The notes beneath the pieces were generated by a model, which did no database searches, had not been told where the DNA came from, and was given only the letters and a program-made list of their open reading frames with translations. A DNA stretch of 64,000 bases. Origin: Lonicera japonica (taxonomy: Eukaryota > Streptophyta > Magnoliopsida > Dipsacales > Caprifoliaceae). The stretch is from NCBI GenBank assembly GCA_021464415.1, contig CM038467.1, positions 9,317,411-9,381,410 on the forward strand, written 5' to 3'. The translations under genes and the position numbers were made by a program. Of the stretch, positions 11,640-22,921 are shown in pieces (positions within the stretch are counted from its first letter, which is position 1; every line of letters begins with the position of its first letter).

Positions 11640-12481
11640 TGCGGGTTGTTTTCTAATTGAACGACAATCATGAAATCTTTCGATTTAACATTTTCTTCCA
11701 TAGAAACAAGAGTCAAGCTTTTCAACCGACATTTTGCGGGCTCAGGATTCTTACGGCTTCAAACTGTCCCGTTCGTTGGATCATGCACAAATCTTTACAA
11801 CTTAAGAAGAGATAGAACAGTAATCCAAGATCCGAGGTCTCCAAAGTATGAGATTGATAGTCAATTTTGTAGCTATGTGAAAAGTAGAGGGAAGAGATAA
11901 AGTGATGTGGATATAGCTCCAGATGTGTGTGACGGTAATGGAGATCTTCTGCCGCCATTCTAATGGGAGATTTGGGTGATAGGATCGTACTTTGGATAAA
12001 AAATTGTGGAATCAGAAGTAGTGGTTGCAGCAGCCAGAATTTGACAAAATGGAGTGCACCGAAGTTGCGACAGTCATTAGATGAACGGAAAAACCTGGTC
12101 TTAACATATCAGAAATCATTATTGTAGGATAGACCTCTCCGGGGTCAAAAATGATTACGGATGTCTGGAAATTGGAGTGACACGTGGCAGACTTCAAGGG
12201 TTGTTTGCTGATGTGGCGATGACGTGGCAGCCAAGTGGCAGCCAAGTGGCAGACAGGTGCATGCATCTGATGATTGGCCGAGTTTAGATTGAGTAACTGC
12301 AAGTACTTGGCAGCTGAAGTCTGGGTGCTGACGTGGAATGACACGTAGTAACAGTGACTCAACAAGGTCGCTAAGGGATGGCGATGTCAAGAGAGAGGCT
12401 GACAGTCTCAAACTTGGCAGTGCCATTAGAAGAGTGGCATTACTTGCTGTTGACTCTGGGTAACTAATGAATTTGGCAGCA
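11640..12481 (-). other. unassigned internal part of the first Copia element
   Basis: No retroelement domain is recognisable here. A short local repeat, GTGGCAGCCAAGTGGCAGCC, occurs near 12224-12245. This segment may be foreign sequence inserted between two gag pieces or simply diverged leader. Confidence 0.4.
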
Positions 12482-12852
12482 TCAGTGGGACCTGACCAGA
12501 CACGGTTCTGAAGAGGCTAATTGATCCGGCAAAGGATTTGATTTCAGATAGAAATTCTCAATTGTTTGACTAGGTTGTTGGCGTTTGGCGTGGAGAGTAG
12601 TCAACAATTGATACTGGTGAGCAAGACCTTCCCGTGGTGATCTATTTTTCAAGAAATCCCAAACTTCTTTTCGGTTGAAAAACGCCCAATTTTGATTGAT
12701 AGTCGGGATCCTCGAAGTATTTCGGCACCAGTGATAATGTCCCGTTTTTGACAATCAGTATCTTTTCTAGTGTGCCCAGAAAATCGATTCATCCGACTCC
12801 GACAAAAAATTTTTTTGATTGGTTCGGTAACCTCTCCAGAATGAGACGCCAA
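12482..12852 (-). pseudogene. Copia gag remnant
   Basis: Two overlapping frames give a UBN2-like gag region: KEVWDFLKNRSPRE, then AHQYQLLTTLHAKRQQPSQ and an IENFYLK block. It sits just downstream (in element direction) of the primer site, as gag should. Frameshifts break it. Confidence 0.65.
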
Positions 12853-12900
12853 AAAAAATCCGGGCTTGAAAAAATCCTAGTCTGTGCACTAGGACTCAGC

Positions 12901-12910
12901 CTCTGATATA
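12901..12910 (-). other. degenerate tRNA-Met primer-binding site
   Basis: The - strand reads TATATCAGAG against the usual plant Copia consensus TGGTATCAGAG. It lies right inside the 5' LTR and close to gag. Confidence 0.5.
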
Positions 12911-13885
12911 GTTGGGCCACTTGTTAGGTTTTGGAAAAAATGGGTCAGAGATTTCATGCGTTCCATTGATTGGGTGAGAGGAGTTCGAAATGTGGATGTA
13001 ATTGAATAAGATAGGAATTTATTTTTTGGCTCTCCGGAGATGTGAAATATGAACAAGGAAGTTTAGGGGGTAGAATAAGAAAATTAGAAAGTTTAGGGGC
13101 AAAAAAAAAATTCTCACAAAACTCTCTCTTGGAGTCTCTCTATCTCTCTCTAAATATATGAACTCTTCTGATTTTTCTGATCCTCAGGAATATCCTTAAG
13201 TTTAACTAATGGAATGGGAAGGGATATTTATAGCAAGCTTCCCCAATGCCATTCCTTCTCCACGTGGCAAGCTAGTAGGGAGCTTCTAGATGAAGCTGAA
13301 AGCTTCTCCAATTCCATTCCTTCTCCACCAAGCTAGTAGGGAGCTTCTAGATGAAGCTGGAAGCTTCCCCAATGCCATTCCTTCTCCACCAAGGTTAGTT
13401 TAGGGAGCTTCTAGATGAAGCTGGAAGTTTCTTGATCAGTAATGCGGTTAGTATCGTCTTCTTATGAACCTATATTATGTGATATATATTTTGGGTTTGG
13501 ATATATATAATAAAGATGGTCAATCAATCATCAAGAGTGGTATAGTAAAAACGCATTGAGTTTAGTTTTATATTCAACTAGTAACTTTTTAGCTGTAAAA
13601 ATATTTTGGTAGCTGGCGGTTGGCCAATGGAGCTGCCCAGACATGTCAAAGACCAAAAAATAAAATAAAAATGCTCAATCAACTCAACATTTTCATGCTA
13701 TTGTTGACTCAAACTTTTAATGTAAATACTACATTAGTAAAGTAGTTGATGCCATTTGAATGGTGGTATGAACATTTGACAATGGTGGCGTGTATATTTG
13801 ACAATGGTGGTGGTGGTGCGTGTATATTTGACACAATGGAAGTTGCCAATGGTGGTGTATCTAGAAGGGTCTAACATTTCTAACA
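12911..13885 (-). repeat. 5' LTR of the first Copia element
   Basis: Direct repeat partner of 7986-8825. It carries the TATA box at 13225-13232 (- strand) and three CTTCTAGATGAAGCTG repeat units at about 13235-13430. It begins near 13885 on the - strand with TGTTAG, matching TGTTGT of the 3' LTR. Several GTGTATATTTGACAATGG repeats lie near the outer end. Confidence 0.75.
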
Positions 13886-14240
13886 ATGGCTAATTGCTCC
13901 TCTTTTTTTTTATTAATTCCTGTTTATTATATGTAGCATCCAAAATTGATGGTTATAAGATTTTGCCCAAGGAACAAGGTATATATACTTTCATGTCATT
14001 GTTTCAAACTTGTAATGTGTAAATACTGCGTTAGTAAAATGGTTGATGTAGATGCTATAACGCAAGGCTGCTTTGTGATAATATTGATAAACGCTAAATG
14101 ACTAATGGCTAATCACTTTTTTTTTCTAAATAACTCCTGTCTATTATGTAACATCCAAAATCGGTGGGTATGTATAAGATTTTGCCCAAGGAATAAAGTA
14201 TGATTTGTGGTGGGTATAAGATTTTGATCGAGGAATGAAG
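13886..14240. repeat. duplicated flank next to the 5' LTR
   Basis: The block AACATCCAAAATCGG...TATAAGATTTTGCCCAAGGAA occurs near 13935-13975 and again near 14150-14195, with a third weaker part near 14215-14250. The block with GTAAATACTGCGTTAGTAAA near 14018 also repeats 13722 inside the LTR. The LTR outer portion and this flank are therefore related by local duplication, which makes the LTR boundary uncertain. Confidence 0.55.
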
Positions 14241-17163
14241 TATGATTTGTGTAACAAGTAGTATTACTTTTGTAACCAAACTTTTTGGTAAGTTGTATAA
14301 GGTTATTATTAGGCCAGTCTTGGAATGGATTGAGTTTATTCTTTAAGTCGATTTTTGATATTATTAAAATTATGCTTGACCAGCGACAGCTACAAATCCG
14401 TGAATGAAGATTAATCGATCGAAATGCATAAAAATTGATTCAAACACTCGGTGGGCAAGACATAAATAATAGTATTACTTTTGGTACTGGTGGGTACAAG
14501 ATCCTTCTCCAAGGAATAAGAAATGATTTTGCATGCAGTGAAAAACCAAAAGAAATAAGAAATGATTTTTCGGTAATTAATAGCGTCCAGAAAATTTAAC
14601 AGTACATTAATACTACTTGGCTCCGTTGGTATAAAAAATAACGAAATGAAGGTCTATTTAATAAAAAGCGAGAAAATAATTAAGAAATAAAATTAATTTT
14701 TATGCGATATTTGAAAAAGAGATGCACGGTTTGTTGAAATGTTATCCATATTTTTCTTATTTTATATATATGAAATAATTTTCTTACTAACCACCCAAAA
14801 ATATTTCATGAGAACCCAACAAGTTATAGAATATTTTACCAAATTAATATCATCCAATTTTTTTTCTCATTAGAATAGCAGTCATTACTTACTCATTTGG
14901 TTTGAGTTCTTATTCATTTGTGGAGTCTAAAATGAAAATTTCAATTAGAAACAACTCATGATTTAACATTATAATATAAATTATAAGTAAATCTTAATGT
15001 AAATTTACCGGAAACAAAAACCCGAATAACAATTGTAATCCGTAAAAATCAAATTTGGGCAGAAAATTTAAGGCAAATTAGTGATTGGCCCAAAATTTTC
15101 ATATGTTCAATACTCAGACTCACATCGTTTAAGTAATTAGTGAACAACCCTTATTTTTGTTTTTGGCCCAAACGACTTAATATTTTTAATTCTATATTTT
15201 TATTATTATTTCGTTATAAATGTCATGTTTGACCTTCCTTGGTTTTTAGGGTTTCACCCGTTTAGTAGTTACAACGTATTTTATTTATCCCAGATTTAAG
15301 TAATTTGTTTGACATTTATCTTGGTAACCACCTTTACGATGTATATCTATTCAAGTAAGAGTTTATATTGGCATCTTTATCATTTTGTTAGATGTTCCTA
15401 TATTTTTGCCGATCTATATTTTTCCACCAACAAATGATCTTAACAACAGTTATACTACCATCTAAATGTTTTATTTTCACAATCCGGTTTCGAAAGATTA
15501 TTGATATATTCAACGTTCAATAAGCTTGTCATATTATATAATGAAACAATATGTCTACAACCAAAATAAGAATGTCATATTATAAAACAAAACTTATAAA
15601 TCAATATACATAATGTAATCATATTAATACAATATGACTACATTCTATACATATAGAGTCATATTAGAACAAGATTAGATATAAACATATTAGAGTGTTG
15701 ATATCTTCAAAAATTTAATCAATTATATCCATTCAAGTCATGACTAAAGCAAGGTTGGTGCTTTATTGATGAACTATTTGCTAAGATACTTATAACTTAG
15801 GTATTGATTATCGTTATGCTTATTGATATATTTTTATACATTTATATTAATATTGAATATTTTAATAGTTTCACTATCTAATACACGTTGAATGAATATT
15901 GTTTTCGCATACGAGAACGAAAAATATTTGCTTTAATAATATAAATAAATAAAAAATAACAATTGCAACTAAAGTTAAACTCAACTTATTCCTAAACTTT
16001 AATAGAACTTGATTACCTGTCAGTTTGAATGATCACAATCAATTAACCACGTTCTAAAATGTTTTTTCAAAAACTCCTAGGTGAACAAACATTGTATCAT
16101 TGTGTAAAAAATGGTGTATAATGTTAGAGTATATTCAGTGTTATATGAGATTTGATCAATACTTTAGCAGATACGGTTATCAATTCAAAATAGGAGTTGT
16201 ATATATGGTAAAATTGAAATTTCAAATTTAAAATTCGTCATTATGATAACGTTGGAAGATCATAGTAAACTGGTAATAATACTTGATTCTTGATGAGGGT
16301 GTCGTGTGGTGTTTAGATACGACACAAAGAGTATAAACCAAACGCCTAATTTGTCGCCGAGTGTACTTACCTGTTAGAGTTGGAACCCACTTAAAAAAGT
16401 GAAGATTCGAAAACTTGATTGAAAATGATGGTTCGTCTGGCTTATATTAGATGGGTTTTCCTCGGCCCAACTTATTACATCGTTAACTTACAGCCATAAC
16501 AAATACCCATGGATAATTACCTAGATTCATGTGCATTGGTGTTAATTTTGTTGGCCTATTAAGCAACCATATTTTAGCCCAAGCCCAACACAAAAAACCC
16601 CTAAATGTCTGTCATCTGTAATTGTCATTAGCACTAGTTTCGATTGTATTTGTAAATTTTCATGAGAATATGAGAATACTCTGTGAAGAATTCCGCATCA
16701 ACTTCATTAATATTGGATCAATATTCCAATATATATTTTTGTAATTTCCATGACCAACGTATAATGGAAGTAGATGCAACCAACACATGATTGATCCCAG
16801 AACTCTTAAATCCAGATAAGTCGTAGCCACTATACTTTTACATGTTATTTTACTTGTTATTAATTACGGTTTGAATTATGAGTACTACACATTTTAAAAA
16901 GTAGTATTAACCGAAGATCGATAATATGTATGACGTTTGGATCAAACATCGAAAATGATCATATTATCTCATATTACGATGTAATACTGTTTTCTTATAT
17001 CGTCTACTAAAGATTATATTGAAAACAATTTTTAATCATCATTTGACATGTTATTTGTTATCTTAATACATCTTATGGAAATCAAAACAAAATAAATCGG
17101 ATAAAACTAATTACAAAAAAAGATTTTTTTTATTATCTTACAAACTTGGTTCACTTTTTTCAG
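14241..17163. other. intergenic, no gene seen
   Basis: Very AT-rich DNA without supportable coding sequence. The stretch from about 16368 (TGTTAGAGTTGG) to about 16705 (GAATTCCGCATCA) resembles a Copia solo LTR in having a TG start and a terminal sequence typical of plant LTR ends, but no partner or target duplication was found. Confidence 0.4.
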
Positions 17164-17266
17164 TTCATCATGCAATTGAGAAAAATGTTTCTACATCATT
17201 CATTGTGATGGTTGATTGGTTATGTCATCAGCAGGGAATTACTTTCGCAGCTCATCAATGTTCAAG
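17164..17266 (+). other. isolated exon-like stretch, 103 bp
   Basis: A T-rich tract ending CAG (17161-17163) precedes an open frame of 34 codons that ends at AAG|GTACAT. Translation reads HHAIEKNVSTSFIVMV, then DWLCHQQGITFAAHQCS. I do not recognise the family. The neighbouring kilobases give no further exons, so it is either a gene relic or chance. The splice signals and balanced amino-acid content are the only support. Confidence 0.3.
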
Positions 17267-17815
17267 GTACATCAATACTTAACCCTAAAACTACATAGAT
17301 ATATACTAATTGTACTATGACAATTGTAATACTATTCAACCATGCGTATTATGACTGCATGAATAATCTTACTCTGCAGAAAATATGTTTGTTTGGATTT
17401 TAGATTTTGTAAGTTTTAATTTCAAAAATTGTGTAATCTTAATAACTAACAAAATCTGATTTTAGTTATTTTAATTTAACAATTAATATTGGGATGAAAA
17501 AATAAAAAGGGCAATAATGGAAATTCAATAAATGAATTTAAAAAAACATAAATTTCTTAAATTAAAAATAAAACCATAATTATCCAATAAATTGGACCAA
17601 CAACTAATTAACAAATTTCAGTAGGGTTAAATGTAAAACAATTCAAAAAAACTGAGCTAAATACAAAAAGCCCCAAAAATTTATCCCCGAAAGTCAAACT
17701 CAAATGACAATTGTTGTCCTTGAAAGTCAAAATCGAATAACAATTGTGGACGGGTGACTTTTTATATAGGAGATTAAAAACATTATTTTAACTTATGTTT
17801 TCGGAAATATAGAGC

Positions 17816-18173
17816 CTGTTTGGTGAGTATTTTTTTTTCAAATTTTAAAAATTCAACTCAAAATTAACTTATATTTTTACATTTCTTTAAATTTATTTTA
17901 CTTTACTTTATCTTTTTAAAAAAACTTTTAAAACACTTATAACTTTAAATTCAAAAATCAAAATTAGATAAAAAAAATATATATTTAAAACCTACTCGTC
18001 GAGAGCTATAAAATAAGATCCATTGTGACTATTTTTTGAAATTTTTTTATTAGATTTTTTAATTGTTTGAAAAAAACTCAAACAAAACCCAAATTCACTT
18101 TTCAACATACTTACAAATTCTACCAAACACTATATTTTAAAAACTCAACTCAAAATATCAACCGAACATCACC
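17816..18173. mobile_element. MITE, 358 bp, probably hAT-type
   Basis: The left end CTGTTTGGTGAGTATTTT pairs with the right end in inverted form (TGTTCGGTTGATATTTT). Identical ATAGAGC flanks the element on both sides (17809-17815 and 18174-18180). The 7-8 bp duplication points to hAT. The interior is AT-rich and non-coding. Confidence 0.65.
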
Positions 18174-18180
18174 ATAGAGC

Positions 18181-20063
18181 TTTTGTATGATGTTTAGCGA
18201 CATTTTCTATGTATTTTTTCATGCATTTGGGATAAATTTTGAAATGCAAGATAAACTCTATTAGGTAAATTAATTTGGATCTTTAATATTTCCCTATAGA
18301 GATATGGTCCAGATTTTATTTTCGAGTTACAGTTTAGTCGCAAGCATCATCAATTAAGGTTGGCTTGCAAGCGTTCATTTTCATGAAAAAATTCATGAAG
18401 AAAGTAGTTATTCAATAAATATTTTAACATATTTTATATCATTGAAAAGTGATAAAACAAATGTTTTTCTCTTTGTACGTATACTTCGTTTGCACTTCAA
18501 AGGTAGGGGATTGAGGCCATTCATTTACATAATATTGTTTTTTTGACTCCAAGCTACCATTTACTTGTATGTTACTTGTGATAGTAAAAAAATACAAAAT
18601 ATGTTTAACTTGGGACGAATATAATACTAAAAAAAGTTAAAATTTAAATTTAAATTTAAATGAAATTGAAGCGTTTCACTGAAAATTGTGTACTTTCTCA
18701 TCGGTTACTAGTCTACTATTATTAATTTTTTTTTAAATTAAGAGTCGTGTTTTTTTTTTCTTTCTATTTCGACATCATTTATGTACTCAACTTTACTATA
18801 ATGGAGTTTTGTTGAAAGTAAGACGAAGGAATTGTATTGTTTAAGATATAAATACTTTCACTAATAGCAATGATGAAGAGTAAGGCAACAAGCAAAAGAA
18901 GCAAATAAAAAGAAAGAAAGAAAGATAGAAAGGGTTTAGTTGACCAAATTAAATGAGTTAAAAAGCGATAAAACAGAGGAGTTTCATTTGAATTGATATC
19001 ATTACTGTTCCATGATCATTCATGTTTCCTTGGCTTCAACATGGGGCAATCTCTTTGGGACCATTAAAGCTCAAACAATCAATTTTCTCTCTTCCCTTTT
19101 TTTTCTTGACTAACCAAATAAAATTCTCTATTCTTAAATATGAGTTTATGTTTAGTTTTAAATTTTTTAAAAATATATTAATTTCATAATTTAGGAAAAA
19201 AATATTGTGTGCTTTGGTACGTTGAGTTCTTCCAAAATCACCCACAAATATTTCTAGCATTTGAAAATACACTAATATCATATCATTTTAATCACAATTT
19301 TGAGTTCCATATCTTTGTTGTTGTAAAAATTCCTCGCATTCGGAAGTCAGAGAGAGAGGGGTTAAGTAGGTAATATATCGAGAAAAAAAAACTTTAATTG
19401 AAAGCAGGCCAACACCGCAAAAACTTTCATTGAGACCCACAAGTCCACAACGTAACTTATACTTTTGGAAACATATGTGGTCCCACCAAATCAACTCAAG
19501 TTCTTGTCGAGGAACCATCGAAAGTGGGGTCCCACCCCATGCACGTCATGGCCTGGAAAACCAAGAAACACAGCCCAACCATGGCCCGAGTAGTGGTGGT
19601 CACAGGGCTCAAGGGCCTAATTTCCCACACCTTAAAATTTGTTCGAAGCCTTTCTTCTCTACTTAGTTGTTTTGATAAATTAAATAATAATTATAATTAT
19701 AACATTTTTTTTTTTTTGAAAATTATCAATTTCACAACGATTATCTCAACTAAGCTTTATGAATTTTAATTTTTTTGATGAAATTTTGTAGAGATGATAT
19801 ACTAATTAAAAGAAATCATTTCAACTAAGTTTTGTGAACAAATTCATCCATTCAAGTCTTGAACTAGACCCCTTGGATGAACTTGGATGGAGGGAGTAAT
19901 GGAAGTCCCATAAAAATGGTAAGATAAACAATTTGAACTTTGAAGTAATTCTGGTAAAATTTATTAAAAAAAAAGAGTAAGAAACTATGCAATTTAATTT
20001 AATTTTTTGTGCGTATATTTTGGGACTTGGGAATGGGATTCCGAACACCCAACTCATGAATTC

Positions 20064-20111
<48 letters not shown>

Positions 20112-20198
20112 GATTTTCATTTATAACGTGCCTCCCCAAGTTAAGAAAACTCTCCCAAAATAGTTCACTTAATTTATTTGCTTGAACCATTTTGATCA
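18181..20198. other. intergenic upstream of the FMO gene
   Basis: No supportable gene. It holds a GAAA-rich tract near 18905-18930 and a perfect AT microsatellite at 20066-20108. The open frames near 19430-19770 have no domain or conserved-looking content. Confidence 0.5.
20066..20108. repeat. AT microsatellite, about 20 units
   Basis: Uninterrupted AT dinucleotides about 215 bp upstream of the FMO start codon, just above its TATA box. Confidence 0.95.
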
Positions 20199-20207
20199 CT
20201 ATAAAAG
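20199..20207 (+). promoter_or_regulatory. TATA box of the + strand FMO gene
   Basis: CTATAAAAG lies 116 bp before the ATG at 20323 and is followed by ACCTTCAC. The same ACTATAAAA...ACCTTCAC arrangement occurs upstream of the inverted FMO copy (27543-27552), so the core promoter was duplicated with the gene. Its conservation supports it as the real TATA box. Confidence 0.7.
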
Positions 20208-20322
20208 ACCTTCACCCTTGACATATTTCCCTCACCAACTACCATATACATATACATATACATACACACATACACACATTTCCTTCACACACAAACAAAT
20301 CATACAATAAAACCAAACCACC

Positions 20323-22921
20323 ATGGTTTCCAAGATTTATCCTTCGAAAAATGTATGTGTCATTGGTGCCGGACCATCAGGGCTAGGTGGCCGCTAGGGA
20401 ACTGAGGAAGGAAGGCCACAAAGTGGTGGTTTTAGAGCAAAATCATGAAGTTGGAGGGCAATGGCTCTATGACCCTAAGGTTGAGGATGAGGATCCCCTA
20501 GGGAAGGGCACTACCCTAAAGGTCCATAGTAGTGTCTATGATTCACTACGTCTGGCTTCACCTAGGGAGATAATGGGTTACTCTGATTTCCCATTTTTGG
20601 TCAAGAAAGGCAGGGACATGAGGAGATTTCCGGGGCATAGGGAACTTTTGTTGTACCTTAAGGACTTTTGTGAATGGTTCGGGTTAAGGGAGATGATAAG
20701 GTTCAATACTCGGGTCGAGTATGTGGGGATGGTGGATTATGCTGAGTTTGGCAAAGAATTAAAATGGTTTGTTAAGAGCAAAGAGAAAAAGTGTGATAGT
20801 AAGGTGGTTGAAGAGGTCTTCGACGCTGTGGTTGTGGCCACTGGTCACTATTCTCACCCTCGGCTGCCTGCCATTAAAGGTCTCTCTCTCTCTCTCTCTG
20901 ATATATTATAGTTTCTTTTACACTGTCTCGTATGCTAATGTTTTAAATTTTCTGATATAAGGAATGGATGTTTGGAGAAGAAAACAAATGCATAGTCACG
21001 TTTACAGGGTTCCAGAGCCATTTCGCAACGAGGTAGTCAAATTAGTATTATTTTTGTCTTTTTATTTTGCAATAAGAAGAAAATCGTCTATGACGCCTGT
21101 GGACTTGTTTTTGATGATGTCTTCAGTATACATGATTTTGAAAAATTTCTTTACATTTAAGCTTGTGAATGTGGAGAAGCAGGTGGTTGTGGTGGTGGGG
21201 AACTCAATGAGTGGGCAGGATATAGCAATGGAGCTCGTGGGGGTGGCGAAAGAGATTCATCTCAGTTCTAAATCTCTTGATATATCGGTGGGCTTGTCCA
21301 AAGTCATTTCGAGACGGGATAATTTGCACCTTCACCCGCAGGCTAGTTTGATTCAAATATACGATTTTTCTCGTTTCTGAAGAAGAGTGATGAAATTTAA
21401 TTTCTAGCTCTGGGATTGCAGACATTTAGTGATTTAGATGAAATAATTGTCACGTATTGCAGATAGACTATCTACAAGAAGATGGTCGGGTCACATTTGT
21501 GGATGGCTCGTGGATCACCGCTGACACTATTGTCTATTGCACTGGGTAAAATATTACTCTACTATTAATCGATCTCAAGTGTTCACAAACTAGACTTATA
21601 AGGGGCCATTGCACACATACTTGAAATACAAAATTACCCTTCTTTGATTTGGAAAAATAAAATAATAAGATGGGGTAAAGCATGGCACGCACTTGAAATT
21701 ACCAAATTACCTTTTGTTCCTTGAAAAAAGATATACTAATTAAACTCGGAACTCGATCTAACCCATGATTTTTTTAACAAATACATACATCTTGACCACT
21801 CAGCCTCATAATTATAAAATGTATTAAAAATTTACATAGTACCAAGATTATAAAATATAGTATTAATTCCGCACACATTGAGTGTGCCATGGTTGTCGTA
21901 TGTCTTATTAGGCAAATTCTACTTGCATGATCAAGGGCTTAGCTTTATTAGGATGATCATGGGAGGTTGACCCGGTCATCTAATAATCTCATCATAGCTT
22001 TTAACTTCTTTTTTGTAACCTTTCTTGAAGAACAAACTTGTCTAGCATTGAGATCACAAGGGGTAAAAAGAACCCAATAATAATACATACAAGTGGGCTT
22101 TATATATATATATATATCTGCAGGTATACATATTCATTCCCATTTCTTGACACCAAAGGAATAGTAAAAGTGGATGATGGCAGAGTGGGACCCTTGTATG
22201 AGCACACTTTCCCTCCATCACTTTCTCCTTCTCTCTCCTTTGTTGGCATCCCCAGAAAGGTATAGCCTTATTATCCACTTTTTGGAATATTTAAGTTCCT
22301 AACATGGTTCTTTTTCTTTTTTTTTTTAGTTGTTAGTTTTTAGAGCTTTTAATTTATTTGCTTGATATCTTATTATTAATATTAGATCATAGGGTTCCCT
22401 TTCTTTGAGGCACAAGCAAAATGGATAGCTCAGCTGCTTTCAGGGAAAAGAAAATTGCCATCGTGGGCTGAAATGATGCAGTCTATTAAGGACTTCTATC
22501 ACTCCAGGGATCTTTCTGGCATTCCTAGCCATTACACCCATGATATCGCAGAGTTTGAGGTAATTTGCAGATGTCAGTACGTACTCCCTTATTGATTATT
22601 TAATTTAATTAATTTATAATCATTCAAATTAATTCCGGATTCCATGCATATAGGGTCTATTGAATAGATCGATCTACAACTCAGATTGATTCGACATGTT
22701 TATCATTTTCGTCAATTTGTTTCTTGCAGTATTGCGATAAGTATGCAGATCACATTGGATTCCCACACTTGGAAGAATGGAGGAAAGAGCTTTGCATATC
22801 TGCTTTAAGAAATGCAGATGAAAACTTGGAGACATTTCGTGATTTGTATGACGATCATGAGATGCTTCAAGTGGCCCACCAAAGCCCTCATTTCACTCAA
22901 CTTGAAGCTGAAGGCTTTTAG
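20323..22921 (+). CDS. flavin-containing monooxygenase, FMO GS-OX-like, 7 exons, one frameshift
   Basis: Exons: 20323-20879, 20962-21032, 21183-21341, 21463-21545, 22124-22259, 22386-22559, 22730-22921. Joined, with one base discounted, they give 456 aa, the usual length for plant N-/S-oxygenating FMOs. Motifs: FAD site GAGPSG at residues 15-20, GGQW block, FMO-identifying WRRKQMHSHVYR near 190-201, NADPH site GNSMSGQD at 215-222, and YCTGY spanning the exon 4/5 joint. Family enzymes use FAD, NADPH and O2 to S-oxygenate substrates; in Brassicales these are methylthioalkyl glucosinolates, elsewhere unknown. Two oddities. An extra G at 20386/20387, directly after GAGPSGL, throws the ATG frame into a TAG nine bases later. 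Intron 3 uses a GC donor (CAG|GCTAGT at 21342) where GT is expected. All other splice sites and frames are clean, so this is either a very recent null allele or a one-base sequence error. Confidence 0.88.

Larger units (their letters stand above)
7986..13885 (-). mobile_element. decayed Ty1-copia retrotransposon, about 5.9 kb
   Basis: Two long direct repeats (about 7986-8825 and 12911-13885) flank remnants that run, on the - strand, gag, integrase, reverse transcriptase, RNase H. That is the Copia order. A polypurine tract lies at 8831-8844 (GAGGGGGGGTAAAG on the - strand), directly before the 3' LTR. A degraded initiator-Met primer site (TATATCAGAG, consensus TGGTATCAGAG) lies at 12901-12910, next to the 5' LTR. 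All coding parts carry stops and frameshifts, and the two LTRs differ by many substitutions and indels, so the copy is old and immobile. No target duplication could be identified. Confidence 0.85.

Noticed and set aside
16368..16705. Possible solo LTR of a Copia element
   Set aside because: Start and end look LTR-like, but there is no partner, no clear CA end and no target duplication, so it is only mentioned as a possibility.
19430..19769. Two overlapping + strand open frames before the FMO gene
   Set aside because: No recognisable domain or splice context, composition ordinary for chance frames.
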